From: Alphaproteobacteria bacterium
GTDB lineage: Bacteria; Pseudomonadota; Alphaproteobacteria; UBA7985; JAUIBT01
DNA: 64,000 nucleotides
Assembly (NCBI GenBank): GCA_030428255.1
Contig: JAUIBT010000003.1
Span: forward strand, 62,001-126,000
Direction: 5' to 3'
A model generated the notes under the pieces. That model was not told the DNA's origin. It made no database searches and was given only the letters and a program-made list of their open reading frames with translations. How positions within the stretch are numbered: position 1 is the stretch's first letter; each line of letters starts with the position of its first letter. The translations under genes and the position numbers were made by a program. Below, piece after piece: positions 17,310 to 25,268 of the stretch.

Positions 17310-17730
17310 CGCAAACCCCGCGCAACTGGCGTCGGCGTAGTGTGCCATGCAGGCCTCGGCCCAGTTCAGCTCGCAAAGGCGCGATGCGTGGGAGAGGGCG
17401 AGGGATTGGGCCCAAGGCTTGGCTCCTAATTGGGCCAAAGGCCTGGCTCCGCTATTTGGGTGTCAAGCACACTGTATGCGAACCAGCGACGCGCGCTTAA
17501 ACGCGACGAAACGCGCCGAAACGCGAGTACCAGCCGCTGGGGCCATTTGGGGGCCCTACCGTCACACAGGGCCGCGCGGGTCGGGTGGCGCGGGTCGGGG
17601 CGCTCGGCTCACGCCTTTGGGCGCTCGGCTCAAGCCCTTGAGATCAGTGCGCGCCAACCCGGGCATGACCGGCGGTAACGACAAGATCAAAAACGAATAG
17701 AGACAAAAATTTTAGCCAACAGGAGGCGAC
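17310..17730. repeat. Repeat-rich intergenic stretch
   Basis: This 421-bp gap has no convincing gene but several independent tandem duplications. One is two copies of about 24 bp beginning TTGGGCCCAAGGCTTGGCTC (about 17407-17455). Another is three copies of a 10-bp unit AAACGCGACG (17499-17527). A third is two copies of about 20 bp around GGGCGCTCGGCTCA (about 17598-17640). A weak operator copy lies at 17467-17479. A promoter for the downstream aminotransferase may lie here, but none was recognised. Confidence 0.7.
17467..17479. promoter_or_regulatory. Weak GntR operator candidate D
   Basis: GCACACTGTATGC matches 10 of 13 positions of the GTATAC-T-GTATAC palindrome; the right half-site differs at one base. 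It lies 251 bp upstream of the aminotransferase. The match is suggestive only. Confidence 0.35.
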
Positions 17731-19050
17731 ATGGAAAAGTCCTATAAGAGCATGGACCACTTTTGGATGCCCTTTACCGCCAATCGAGCCTTCAAAGCCT
17801 CGCCGCGCATTATAGAGAGGGCCGAAGGCATGTGGCTCTATAATGATCAGGGGCAGCAAATCCTGGATGGGATTGCTGGGCTGTGGTGCGTAAATGCCGG
17901 ACATGGCCGCCGTTCTATCGCTGATGCAATTAGCGCCCAAATTCAGAAGCTGGATTATTCGTCGCCTTTCAATATGGGGCACGATATAGGCTTTGAATTC
18001 GCCGAGCGGCTCACCCACTATACGCCTGATGGCATGGATCGCGTCTTCTTTGCGAATTCAGGGTCCGAGTCGGTCGAGACTGCCTTGAAGATAGCACTCT
18101 CCTATCACCGGGCACGCGGAAAGTCGGGCAAGATCCGCTTTATCGGTCGTGAGAAGGGCTATCACGGTGTTAACTTTGGTGGCATCACGGTTGGCGGAAT
18201 CACGCCCAACCGCAGTGGTTTTGGGCCCCTAATGCCGGTTGATCATATCGGCCATACCCACGATTTGGCGGCCAACGCATTTTCCCGCGGATTGCCCGAG
18301 CAGGGCGCGGACAAAGCCGATGAGCTCCAGCGCCTGATCGATTTTCACGGCGCGGATACCATCGCTGCGGTCATCGTTGAGCCGGTGGCTGGTGCAGGTG
18401 GTGTTCTTATGCCTCCGGTTGGATACCTGCAACGCTTGCGCGACATCTGCAACCGCCACGACATTCTGCTGATTTTCGATGAGGTTATCACTGGTTGGGG
18501 TCGTTTGGGCGCTCCCTTCGCCGCACGCAAATTCCAGGTGACGCCAGATCTCATGACCTCGGCCAAGGGTATTTCAAATGGCCTGGTGCCCTTGGGGGCG
18601 GTCTTTATGCGCAACGAGATTTGCGACACCGTGCAGGCAGCCGCGCCCGACGGCAGTGTCGAGTTCTTCCATGGCTATACCTATTCCGGTAGTCCCATCG
18701 CCTGCGCGGCAGGCCTGGCAACTCTGGATATCTATGACCAAGAGGGGCTGCTGACGCGGGCGTCCGGTGACATCGGAGCCTATTTCGAGGAAAGTTTGCA
18801 CGCCTTGGCCAACGCGCCAGGGGTTGTCGATGTCCGCAACTGCGGTTTGATCGGGGCCGTGCAGTTTGCTCCGAACGCAGACGGAAGCCCCCGCGCGCCA
18901 GAACTGTCGAGCTATTGCTATCAGAAGGGGGCTGCCATCCGACCCATCGGCGATAACCTGGCTTTCTCTCCGCCCCTGATTATCGAAAAGGCTCATGTCG
19001 ATCAGTTGGTCGAAACCGTCTTTGATGCAGCTAAGGCGGCCTACGCCTAG
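17731..19050 (+). CDS. Class III PLP-dependent aminotransferase (omega-amino acid/amine:pyruvate type)
   Basis: This enzyme of 439 residues moves an amino group from an omega-amino acid or amine to pyruvate or another keto acid. The PLP fold blocks are visible: FANSGSESVETALKIALSYH (phosphate-binding region), IIFDEV-type aspartate in LLIFDEVITGWGRLG, and the Schiff-base lysine in SAKGISNGLVPLGAVFM. The N-terminal FWMPFTANRAFKA is typical of beta-alanine/omega-amino acid:pyruvate transaminases. AGGAGG stands just upstream of the ATG. In the proposed pathway it deaminates the amino acid released from the P450 operon, producing a semialdehyde for the next gene. Confidence 0.93.
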   Translation: MEKSYKSMDHFWMPFTANRAFKASPRIIERAEGMWLYNDQGQQILDGIAGLWCVNAGHGRRSIADAISAQIQKLDYSSPFNMGHDIGFEFAERLTHYTPDGMDRVFFANSGSESVETALKIALSYHRARGKSGKIRFIGREKGYHGVNFGGITVGGITPNRSGFGPLMPVDHIGHTHDLAANAFSRGLPEQGADKADELQRLIDFHGADTIAAVIVEPVAGAGGVLMPPVGYLQRLRDICNRHDILLIFDEVITGWGRLGAPFAARKFQVTPDLMTSAKGISNGLVPLGAVFMRNEICDTVQAAAPDGSVEFFHGYTYSGSPIACAAGLATLDIYDQEGLLTRASGDIGAYFEESLHALANAPGVVDVRNCGLIGAVQFAPNADGSPRAPELSSYCYQKGAAIRPIGDNLAFSPPLIIEKAHVDQLVETVFDAAKAAYA

Positions 19051-19154
19051 CCCGACGGCCTGCCTTCGCCCACACCTTGGACTGCAGCCGACGTCGCATT
19101 GAAGAGCAGGCTCGCGGTCTTCACTTTTTTGATTTGCGAGAGAGACACCTCGAT

Positions 19155-20648
19155 ATGAAAACCAAGCAAGACTGGTACGCCCTAAAAGATACCTTGAGCC
19201 TCAGCGGCCAAGCCTTCATCAACGGTGAGCGCACATCTGCGCAAAGTGGCAAGACTTTCCCGGTTGTGAACCCAGCAAGCGAAACGGTCTTGGTGGAAGC
19301 AGCAGAATGTGATCAGGCCGACGTTGACTTGGCGGTCGCAGCGGCCAAGCGCGCGTTCGAAGAGGGCAGTTGGTCGCAAGCTGCACCCAGCCATCGCAAA
19401 ACGGTTCTGCTGAGGCTGACAGCGCTGATTGCCGAGCATCGCGATGAATTTGCATTGATTGACAGCCTGGATATGGGCAAGCCCATCGCCGAAATGGTTG
19501 GGATCGACATGTCAGAATCGCTTGCGTGCTGGCAGTGGACAGCAGAATCCATCGACAAGATATATGGCGAGATTTCGCCGACCCATGGCGATACCCTGGG
19601 CCTGATAACCCATGAACCGGTCGGCGTTGTTGGTGCAATTACGCCCTGGAACTATCCATTCATGATGATGACATGGAAGATTGCCCCTGCCTTGGCGGCG
19701 GGCAACTCTGTGGTCTTGAAGCCATCAGAGCGGGCGCCGCTCAGCGCCATCCGTTTGGCTGAGCTGGCCCTGGAAGCGGGATTGCCCAAAGGGGTCTTTA
19801 ATGTCGTTCCAGGCTATGGCCATACCGCGGGCAAGGCGCTGGCCTTGCATGACGATGTGCGAGTGTTGACTTTTACCGGATCGACGCGGGTTGCGGGCCA
19901 ACTCATGCAATACGCCGGGCAGTCCAATTTGAAGCGCGTCTTGACTGAGGCAGGCGGCAAGTCGCCTATGTTGGTGTTCGATGATTGCGCTGATTTGGAT
20001 GCCGCAGCCCAGCGCGCCGCCTTCTCCATCTTTATGAACCAGGGGGAGATGTGTATCGCGTGTTCGCGCCTTTATGTGCACGACAGTATCAAAGAGGCCT
20101 TTTTGGAAAAGCTGATCGCGTTGGCCAAAGGCTATCAGCCGGGCGATCCTTTGGATCCCGATACCAAAATGGGCGCAGCCGTCGATCGGGCTCACTTTGA
20201 GGCTGTGAACGCATCGGTAGCCGGTGCAGAGCAGGAGGGCCTGCACTGCATCTATGGCGGGACCACTCAGCACAAAGCGGGCGAGGGCTACTATTTTTCG
20301 GCGACGATCTTTGATGATGTGCCTGCTGAAGCGAGCGTTATGCGCAAGGAGATATTTGGTCCTGTTTTGGCGGTCTGTGGATTTAAAGACGAAGCGGAGG
20401 TCATCGCGCTGGCCAACGATACCCCTTATGGCTTGGGCGCCTCCGTGTGGACCAGTGATTTAAACCGCGCTCATCGGTTGGCCCGCAAACTCGAGAGCGG
20501 GATGGTTTGGGTGAATGGCTGGGGTGGCGGAGATCCGACCCTTCCATTTGGTGGCATCAAGGCCTCGGGCAATGGCCGTGATCGCTCTTTGCATTCGGTG
20601 TTGGAGTATACCAACATGAAGTCCATTTGGATGAGCCTGGAGCCCTAA
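19155..20648 (+). CDS. NAD(P)-dependent aldehyde dehydrogenase (second of the amine regulon)
   Basis: This is a cytoplasmic enzyme of 497 residues. Signatures are PWNYPFMMMTWKIAPALAAG, the general-base glutamate in LTEAGGKSPMLVFDD (the usual ELGGKSP is altered to EAGGKSP) and the nucleophile cysteine in NQGEMCIACSRLYVH. It resembles gamma-glutamyl-aminobutyraldehyde/betaine-aldehyde type enzymes such as PuuC. The ATG at 19155 begins at the usual N-terminal position; the frame is open 26 codons further upstream without a ribosome site. It follows the aminotransferase by about 100 bp and probably oxidises its semialdehyde product. A 16-bp repeat array begins within its last codons. Confidence 0.93.
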   Translation: MKTKQDWYALKDTLSLSGQAFINGERTSAQSGKTFPVVNPASETVLVEAAECDQADVDLAVAAAKRAFEEGSWSQAAPSHRKTVLLRLTALIAEHRDEFALIDSLDMGKPIAEMVGIDMSESLACWQWTAESIDKIYGEISPTHGDTLGLITHEPVGVVGAITPWNYPFMMMTWKIAPALAAGNSVVLKPSERAPLSAIRLAELALEAGLPKGVFNVVPGYGHTAGKALALHDDVRVLTFTGSTRVAGQLMQYAGQSNLKRVLTEAGGKSPMLVFDDCADLDAAAQRAAFSIFMNQGEMCIACSRLYVHDSIKEAFLEKLIALAKGYQPGDPLDPDTKMGAAVDRAHFEAVNASVAGAEQEGLHCIYGGTTQHKAGEGYYFSATIFDDVPAEASVMRKEIFGPVLAVCGFKDEAEVIALANDTPYGLGASVWTSDLNRAHRLARKLESGMVWVNGWGGGDPTLPFGGIKASGNGRDRSLHSVLEYTNMKSIWMSLEP

Positions 20649-20736
20649 GGTCCAGTGTCCAAAAGGCCTTGGGTCCAAAAGGCCTTGGGTCCAAAAGGTC
20701 CTGGAGCCCTAAGGTCCTGGGGCCTCAAGGCCCCGA
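20641..20736. repeat. Six tandem 16-bp units running across a stop codon
   Basis: The units are AGCCCTAAGGTCCAGT, GTCCAAAAGGCCTTGG (twice), GTCCAAAAGGTCCTGG, AGCCCTAAGGTCCTGG and GGCCTCAAGGCCCCGA. The first unit contains the last codons and the TAA stop of the aldehyde dehydrogenase. The final unit can fold as a GGGGCC...GGCCCC hairpin. Confidence 0.88.
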
Positions 20737-20885
20737 GCTTATTGGCTCATGTAAGCCTGTGACTTGGCGCATTTTGATCTCGCTCTGGGGCGTCCTTGGC
20801 TTTCGGCCGACTGTCGTAGGCCAGCCTTAAGCTGCCACGCGCCCCAACGGCTCCGTTGGCGACCAAGTTGTCTTCGCTCAGCCGT

Positions 20886-21419
20886 TCACGTTTTGCCTCT
20901 GGCCTCGTGTTGCCAGCGCTTTTCAAGCTCAGCCTCTTCTTCCAACTTTTCCAACCGCCTCTGGCTCGCTTCAGACCAAGTTGTGTCAACCCGATAGAAG
21001 ATCTCGACGGCTTTGTCGCTGGCAGGCAGGATGACCCACGGCTGTTTGCTGGCAGTAAAGATGTGAACATCTGGTGGCAGCAAGTCTGGGTTATCGAGCG
21101 ACCCAACACGAACGAAACGGATGCGGTCTTTTAGCCCGCCCATGTAGTAGTTGCTCCACACAGCGACCCGGCATTTCGGGCAGCGCGCGATGGTCTGGCC
21201 TTTACCGCTGGGTGAGGGAAGCGTGAGCTCCTCGACCTCGCCAGATAGCAATGTGACCCGGTCTGCCTCAATGAGGGCATTCAGCGCAAAGGCCGTGCCG
21301 GTCTGACGTTGGCACCAGCGACAATGGCAGCAATGCACGATCATCGGTTCTGAGGACAATGCGTAGCGCAAATGGCCACACGTACAGCCACCTTCGCAAG
21401 TTTCAAATGCGTTTGGCAT
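20886..21419 (-). CDS. GFA-family (glutathione-dependent formaldehyde-activating enzyme-like) zinc protein
   Basis: This protein of 177 residues has the GFA/CENP-V fold. Zinc-binding cysteines are in CEGGCTCGHLRYAL, HCCHCRWCQRQTGTAF and ARCPKCRVAVWSNYY. Members include S-(hydroxymethyl)glutathione synthase, but most are of unknown function. The ATG is preceded by AGGGAG at about six bases. It stands alone on the minus strand. A decayed second copy of its C-terminal part lies at 236-345, on the same strand at the other side of the amine regulon. A formaldehyde link would make sense if the regulon involved N-demethylation, but this is speculation. Confidence 0.9.
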   Translation of the reverse strand: MPNAFETCEGGCTCGHLRYALSSEPMIVHCCHCRWCQRQTGTAFALNALIEADRVTLLSGEVEELTLPSPSGKGQTIARCPKCRVAVWSNYYMGGLKDRIRFVRVGSLDNPDLLPPDVHIFTASKQPWVILPASDKAVEIFYRVDTTWSEASQRRLEKLEEEAELEKRWQHEARGKT

Positions 21420-21561
21420 ATCACTCCCTATTATTTCACGGTTGGATTTACTTTTTGTTGGTCTCTACTGTTGCTTCAAGGCTGACACCGTAGCACGATT
21501 CTGAACAGCCGGGATTTTTCGACACCCAAGTTGCAAACTTGCACAAGCCGGAAGGGTTGGA

Positions 21562-21843
21562 ATGCATTGGGATGACGTGCGAATATTTCTCGCCTATGCC
21601 AGCATTGGCTTGTTTACCCACGCCGCCAAGCGGCTCGGTGTTCGCCACTCCACGGTATCGCGTCGCATCCCTATGCTGGAGGACGAGCTTGATACAAAAC
21701 TCATCAAACGCCGTGCATAGCGCTTTGTTCTGACAAGCGCGGGGGAGGCGCTGCGGAAGCCGGCGGCGCGTATGGAAAACGAACTGCTGGCATTTGAGGC
21801 TGCAAATAGCGGCAAGAACGACCAGCATTGGTCAATCATTTTA
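21562..21843 (+). pseudogene. LysR-family regulator pseudogene
   Basis: From the ATG at 21562 the frame reads a LysR helix-turn-helix: MHWDDVRIFLAYASIGLFTH, then AAKRLGVRHSTVSRRIPMLE. An in-frame TAG at 21718-21720 interrupts it, and the frame then continues with recognisable LysR sequence (RFVLTSAGEALRKPAARMEN) before homology ends near 21840. Only about 90 of the usual 300 residues survive, so the gene is both nonsense-mutated and truncated. Confidence 0.85.
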
Positions 21844-21863
21844 AAGATCCCAATTCGCAGGCC

Positions 21864-21933
21864 TTCTTCTCTGGGCCTTCTTCTCTGGGCCTCCTTTTCT
21901 GGGCCTCCTTTTCTGGGCCTCCTTTTCTGGGCC
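21864..21933. repeat. Five tandem 14-bp units
   Basis: Two copies of TTCTTCTCTGGGCC are followed by three copies of TCCTTTTCTGGGCC. The array starts about 20 bp after the LysR pseudogene loses homology. The 320 bp between it and the TRAP gene at 22254 hold no gene that I recognise. Confidence 0.9.
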
Positions 21934-22149
21934 TTGGGGCCAGCGCACCGCCATCAACCCACTTGTTCAAGTGTTTTGAGCGTTTCAATGTTCAGCTGTG
22001 GAATGGTCGGTTCGCAGTTCATCTGGTTGCGATGGGCTCGCTCCCTGACGACGGGGCATGTAAGGTATTGAATTGTAGTCCGGATTGCCAAACGCAGCGC
22101 CAAGTCGTCACCTTAGTACAAGCGGTAGGGCAGGCGCAGACAATGGGTA

Positions 22150-22164
22150 AAATATCATATATTT
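22150..22164. promoter_or_regulatory. AT-rich palindrome upstream of the TRAP operon
   Basis: AAATAT-CAT-ATATTT is a perfect 6-bp inverted repeat with a three-base spacer, 90 bp upstream of the binding-protein start in an unusually AT-rich stretch. It may be an operator or part of a promoter; no regulator gene is adjacent. Confidence 0.45.
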
Positions 22165-22253
22165 AGTGAAATATCTTGCGTATTGCTAAAAATATAGTAA
22201 AGCTTGGGTCAAGCGCATGAATTGCGTTTCGCATCACCAAGGGAGTAGACAAG

Positions 22254-23261
22254 ATGATGACCACTTTGACCCGCCGCGCGGCCATGTCTGCGATTGCGGC
22301 TGTCGGCCTTGCCGCAGGCTTTGCCGCGCCGAGTTTCGCGGCCGACCTGACCTTTACCATGGCAACCGCAGGCTCTGAGACCGACCAGCGCTCCGTCGCG
22401 ATGGCCAAGGTTTTTGCGCCAATGGTTGCCGGTTTTGCTGATTACAAGCCGGGCTATAACGCCACCATGTTTGCGCAGGGGACAGAGCTTGAAGCGATCA
22501 GCCGGGGCAACCTGACCATGTCAATCGCCTCTGCCCAGGAAATGGCGCAGTTCTTCCCTGAGTTCTCGATCTTCGCCACCGGCTATGTTCACCAGGACGC
22601 TGCACACCAGGTTCGCGTCTTCAACGACGCCCTGATGGATCCGTTCAAAAAGAAGGCTGAAGACGAACTGGGCGTTAAGCTGCTGTCCGTTATGTACCTG
22701 GGCCGCCGCCACGTGAATCTGCGCCAGACCCGCGATGAAGTGAATGTGCAAACTCCGGCCGATCTGGCGGGCGTGAACCTGCGTATGCCCGGCACGGACG
22801 CTTGGCAGTTCTTGGGCGCTGCTTTGGGTGCCTCTCCGACCCCGCTGGCTTTTTCTGAGGTTTACACGGCTCTGGCGACAGGTGCTGTTGACGGCCAGGA
22901 CAACCCTCTGCCGACCGTCGTTGACAAGAAGTTCTATGAAGTCACCAAGCAGATCGCTTTGACCTCGCACCTGGTTGACCTGAACTACATCGCCTTTTCT
23001 AAGGAAGTTTGGGACGGCTTGACCGCAGAACAGCAGTTGACGGTACAGCGCGCGGCTGATGCCGCAGCCGCCTATGGCCGCCTGAAGCAGTTGGACTTGG
23101 AAAACAATCTGGCGGACTTTATCCGCTCGCAAGGTGTTGAAATCTACACCCCAGATCTGGCAGCATTCCGCGAGCACGTTCAAGCGCAGTACGCTGGCTC
23201 AGAGGTTGCCGCGACTTGGCCAGAGGGCGTCTTGGATCGCATCAACGCGCTGGGTAACTAA
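22254..23261 (+). CDS. TRAP transporter substrate-binding protein (DctP family)
   Basis: This is a periplasmic solute-binding protein of 335 residues. An N-terminal signal peptide with a twin arginine (LTRRAAMSAIAAVGLAAGFA) is cleaved probably after FAA near residue 30. The family block is ADLAGVNLRMPGTDAWQFLG, with the conserved arginine that binds the ligand carboxylate, and AFSEVYTALATGAVDGQDNP. AGGGAGTAGAC precedes the ATG. It is followed by the small and large membrane subunits and a citryl-CoA-lyase-like enzyme. The ligand is a carboxylate of unknown identity. Confidence 0.94.
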   Translation: MMTTLTRRAAMSAIAAVGLAAGFAAPSFAADLTFTMATAGSETDQRSVAMAKVFAPMVAGFADYKPGYNATMFAQGTELEAISRGNLTMSIASAQEMAQFFPEFSIFATGYVHQDAAHQVRVFNDALMDPFKKKAEDELGVKLLSVMYLGRRHVNLRQTRDEVNVQTPADLAGVNLRMPGTDAWQFLGAALGASPTPLAFSEVYTALATGAVDGQDNPLPTVVDKKFYEVTKQIALTSHLVDLNYIAFSKEVWDGLTAEQQLTVQRAADAAAAYGRLKQLDLENNLADFIRSQGVEIYTPDLAAFREHVQAQYAGSEVAATWPEGVLDRINALGN

Positions 23262-23295
23262 CCCAGTCCTAAAATCTCGGCACGGGGGAATTGGT

Positions 23296-23946
23296 ATGAA
23301 GCGTATTTCTGGCTGGTTCACCCGTGTTGCTGAATTCATCGCCGCGGCTATGCTTGCGGCGATGTTTGTTGTGTTTCTGCTTCAGATCGCCACCCGTTAC
23401 GCGTCCAAGCTGGCCCCGCAAATCCCCATCGAGTTCATTTCGAACTATCTGGCGACGGTCGAACCGCTACGCTGGACGGTTGAGCTGCTGCTCATCTTGT
23501 GGCTTTGGATCGTGTTTTTCGGCAACGCCTTTATCGTCCGCGAGCGCGACCACGTTACCTTCGATATCGTCTATTTGGCGGTCTCCCGCCGCAAACGCCA
23601 AATCCTTGGTTTGATCTCGGCGGCTGCGGTGGTTGCGGCCATGCTGTGGGCTTTGCCAGAGACTTGGGACTATATCGATTGGATGAAGCGGCGCAAAACC
23701 ACCACGCTGCGCAATCCGATTGCGGATTGGGGTATTCCAGGCCTGGACCAAACCAAATTCTCTTTACGCCTCGTCTTCTCGGTCTATGCGATCTTTATGG
23801 TGGCGCTGATTGTTCGTTACGCCTGGCGCTTTGTTGAAATCTTGCGCAATGGGCCACCTGACAGCGATCACGCGCTTGGCGATCGCGACCCAAGCGCTGA
23901 TGCAAACGCCAGCCTGACCGAGCCCCACCAGGATGATGCGCAATGA
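23296..23946 (+). CDS. TRAP transporter small membrane subunit (DctQ family)
   Basis: This is an inner-membrane protein of 216 residues with four predicted helices, for example FIAAAMLAAMFVVFLLQIAT and the segments near residues 75-95 and 105-130. The ATG at 23296 follows GGGGGAA; the longer frame starts inside the binding-protein gene. At 216 residues it is longer than the common 160-190, owing to a periplasmic loop and an acidic C-terminal tail. It overlaps the large subunit by four bases. Confidence 0.92.
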   Translation: MKRISGWFTRVAEFIAAAMLAAMFVVFLLQIATRYASKLAPQIPIEFISNYLATVEPLRWTVELLLILWLWIVFFGNAFIVRERDHVTFDIVYLAVSRRKRQILGLISAAAVVAAMLWALPETWDYIDWMKRRKTTTLRNPIADWGIPGLDQTKFSLRLVFSVYAIFMVALIVRYAWRFVEILRNGPPDSDHALGDRDPSADANASLTEPHQDDAQ

Positions 23947-25238
23947 GTTTTGAACTTCTTTTGATGCTGGCTGCCCTATTCGGGCTGGCGGGAATCGGCA
24001 CACCGATAGGCTATGCAATCATTATTGCCTCGCTGGTCTACCTGGGCGTTGGCGGTCACGACATCGCGCTGGCGGGCGAAAAGATTATCCAGGGCATTTT
24101 TAAGGGCTTCATCTTGCTGGCGGTGCCCTTGTTCATTGTTTCAGCCAACATCATGAATGCAGGGGCCATCTCGGACCGTTTGTTGCGCTTTTGCGTGGCG
24201 ATGGTCGGTCGGTTTCGCGGTGGCATGGGGCACGTCAACGTCGTTGCCAGCTTGATCTTCTCGGGCATGTCGGGTTCGGCGGTGGCGGACGCAGCTGGGA
24301 TCGGCAAGATCATCATTGGCATGATGACCAAAGACGGCCGCTACTCGCGCGGCTATGCAGCGGCCATCACAGCGGCCTCGGCGACCATCGGGCCGATCAT
24401 TCCGCCGTCGATACCCATGGTGCTCTATGCCCTGGTGTCCGATCAATCAATCGGCTTTCTATTCTTCGCGGGCATCATACCGGGGCTCTTCATGGGCGCT
24501 GTGCTGATGATCATGAACACCATCATCGCCTATCGGCGCAATATCGCCGCCGAAGAGACCGTGCCTTTGCGCGATATGCCCAAAACGACCTTGCGTGCCT
24601 TCCCGGCCTTGATGATGCCGGTCATCTTGCTGTTTGGCATCTATTCGGGCAAGACCACGCCGACCGAGGCCGCAGCGGTTGCCGCTGCTTATGCTTTGAT
24701 CCTGGCGAGCCTGTTTTATCGCTCGATTTCCCTGAAAAGCCTCTATTCGGTCTTCGTGGAAAGTGCGCGTTCCTCCGCGGCAGTGGGCGTGGTCATCGGC
24801 GGTGCTTTTATCCTCAACTACATCGTCATCGCCGAAGATATTCCCAAGTCGATCGCAGGTGTTCTGTCGGTCTTGGATGTCTCGCCCCTGGTCTTTTTGC
24901 TGGGTGTCAATCTGCTGGTTCTGCTGCTTGGCTGCGTTCTGGACGCCACGACTATCATCTTGGTGATCATTCCGCTGTTTATTCCAACCGCGCGCGAGAT
25001 GGGCATTGACCTGGTGCATTTCGGTGTCTTGGTTGTTGTCAATTCTATGATTGGCTTGATAACGCCGCCTTACGGGATCTTGCTGTTTGTGATCAACGCG
25101 GTCACTGATATTCCCTTGCGCGAGATTATTCGCGAGATTTGGGGCTTCCTGGCGGTTTTGATCATTGCGCTCTTGGTGATGATCTTGTCTCCTGACCTGG
25201 TACTGTGGCTACCGCGTGTGCTTGGCTATCAAGGCTAG
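23943..25238 (+). CDS. TRAP transporter large membrane subunit (DctM family)
   Basis: This is an inner-membrane protein of 431 residues with about twelve hydrophobic helices, the sodium-driven transport channel of the system. Hallmarks are SGMSGSAVADAAGIGKIIIG, ATIGPIIPPSIPMVLYALVS, the central PTEAAAVAAAYAL and LITPPYGILLFVIN. It is coupled to the small subunit through an ATGA overlap. Together with 22254 and 23296 it makes a complete TRAP system. Confidence 0.95.
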   Translation: MSFELLLMLAALFGLAGIGTPIGYAIIIASLVYLGVGGHDIALAGEKIIQGIFKGFILLAVPLFIVSANIMNAGAISDRLLRFCVAMVGRFRGGMGHVNVVASLIFSGMSGSAVADAAGIGKIIIGMMTKDGRYSRGYAAAITAASATIGPIIPPSIPMVLYALVSDQSIGFLFFAGIIPGLFMGAVLMIMNTIIAYRRNIAAEETVPLRDMPKTTLRAFPALMMPVILLFGIYSGKTTPTEAAAVAAAYALILASLFYRSISLKSLYSVFVESARSSAAVGVVIGGAFILNYIVIAEDIPKSIAGVLSVLDVSPLVFLLGVNLLVLLLGCVLDATTIILVIIPLFIPTAREMGIDLVHFGVLVVVNSMIGLITPPYGILLFVINAVTDIPLREIIREIWGFLAVLIIALLVMILSPDLVLWLPRVLGYQG

Positions 25239-25268
25239 CGGCGCGCCCTTCTTGCCAGGAGATCGACC

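Noticed and set aside
21864-21933. Possible CRISPR array
   Set aside because: The 14-bp units follow each other directly with no spacers, and no cas genes are present. The same holds for the other tandem arrays.
21934-22253. Possible small gene between the 14-bp repeats and the TRAP operon
   Set aside because: Two overlapping frames are open, but neither has a ribosome site, a recognisable domain or an end consistent with the promoter region.
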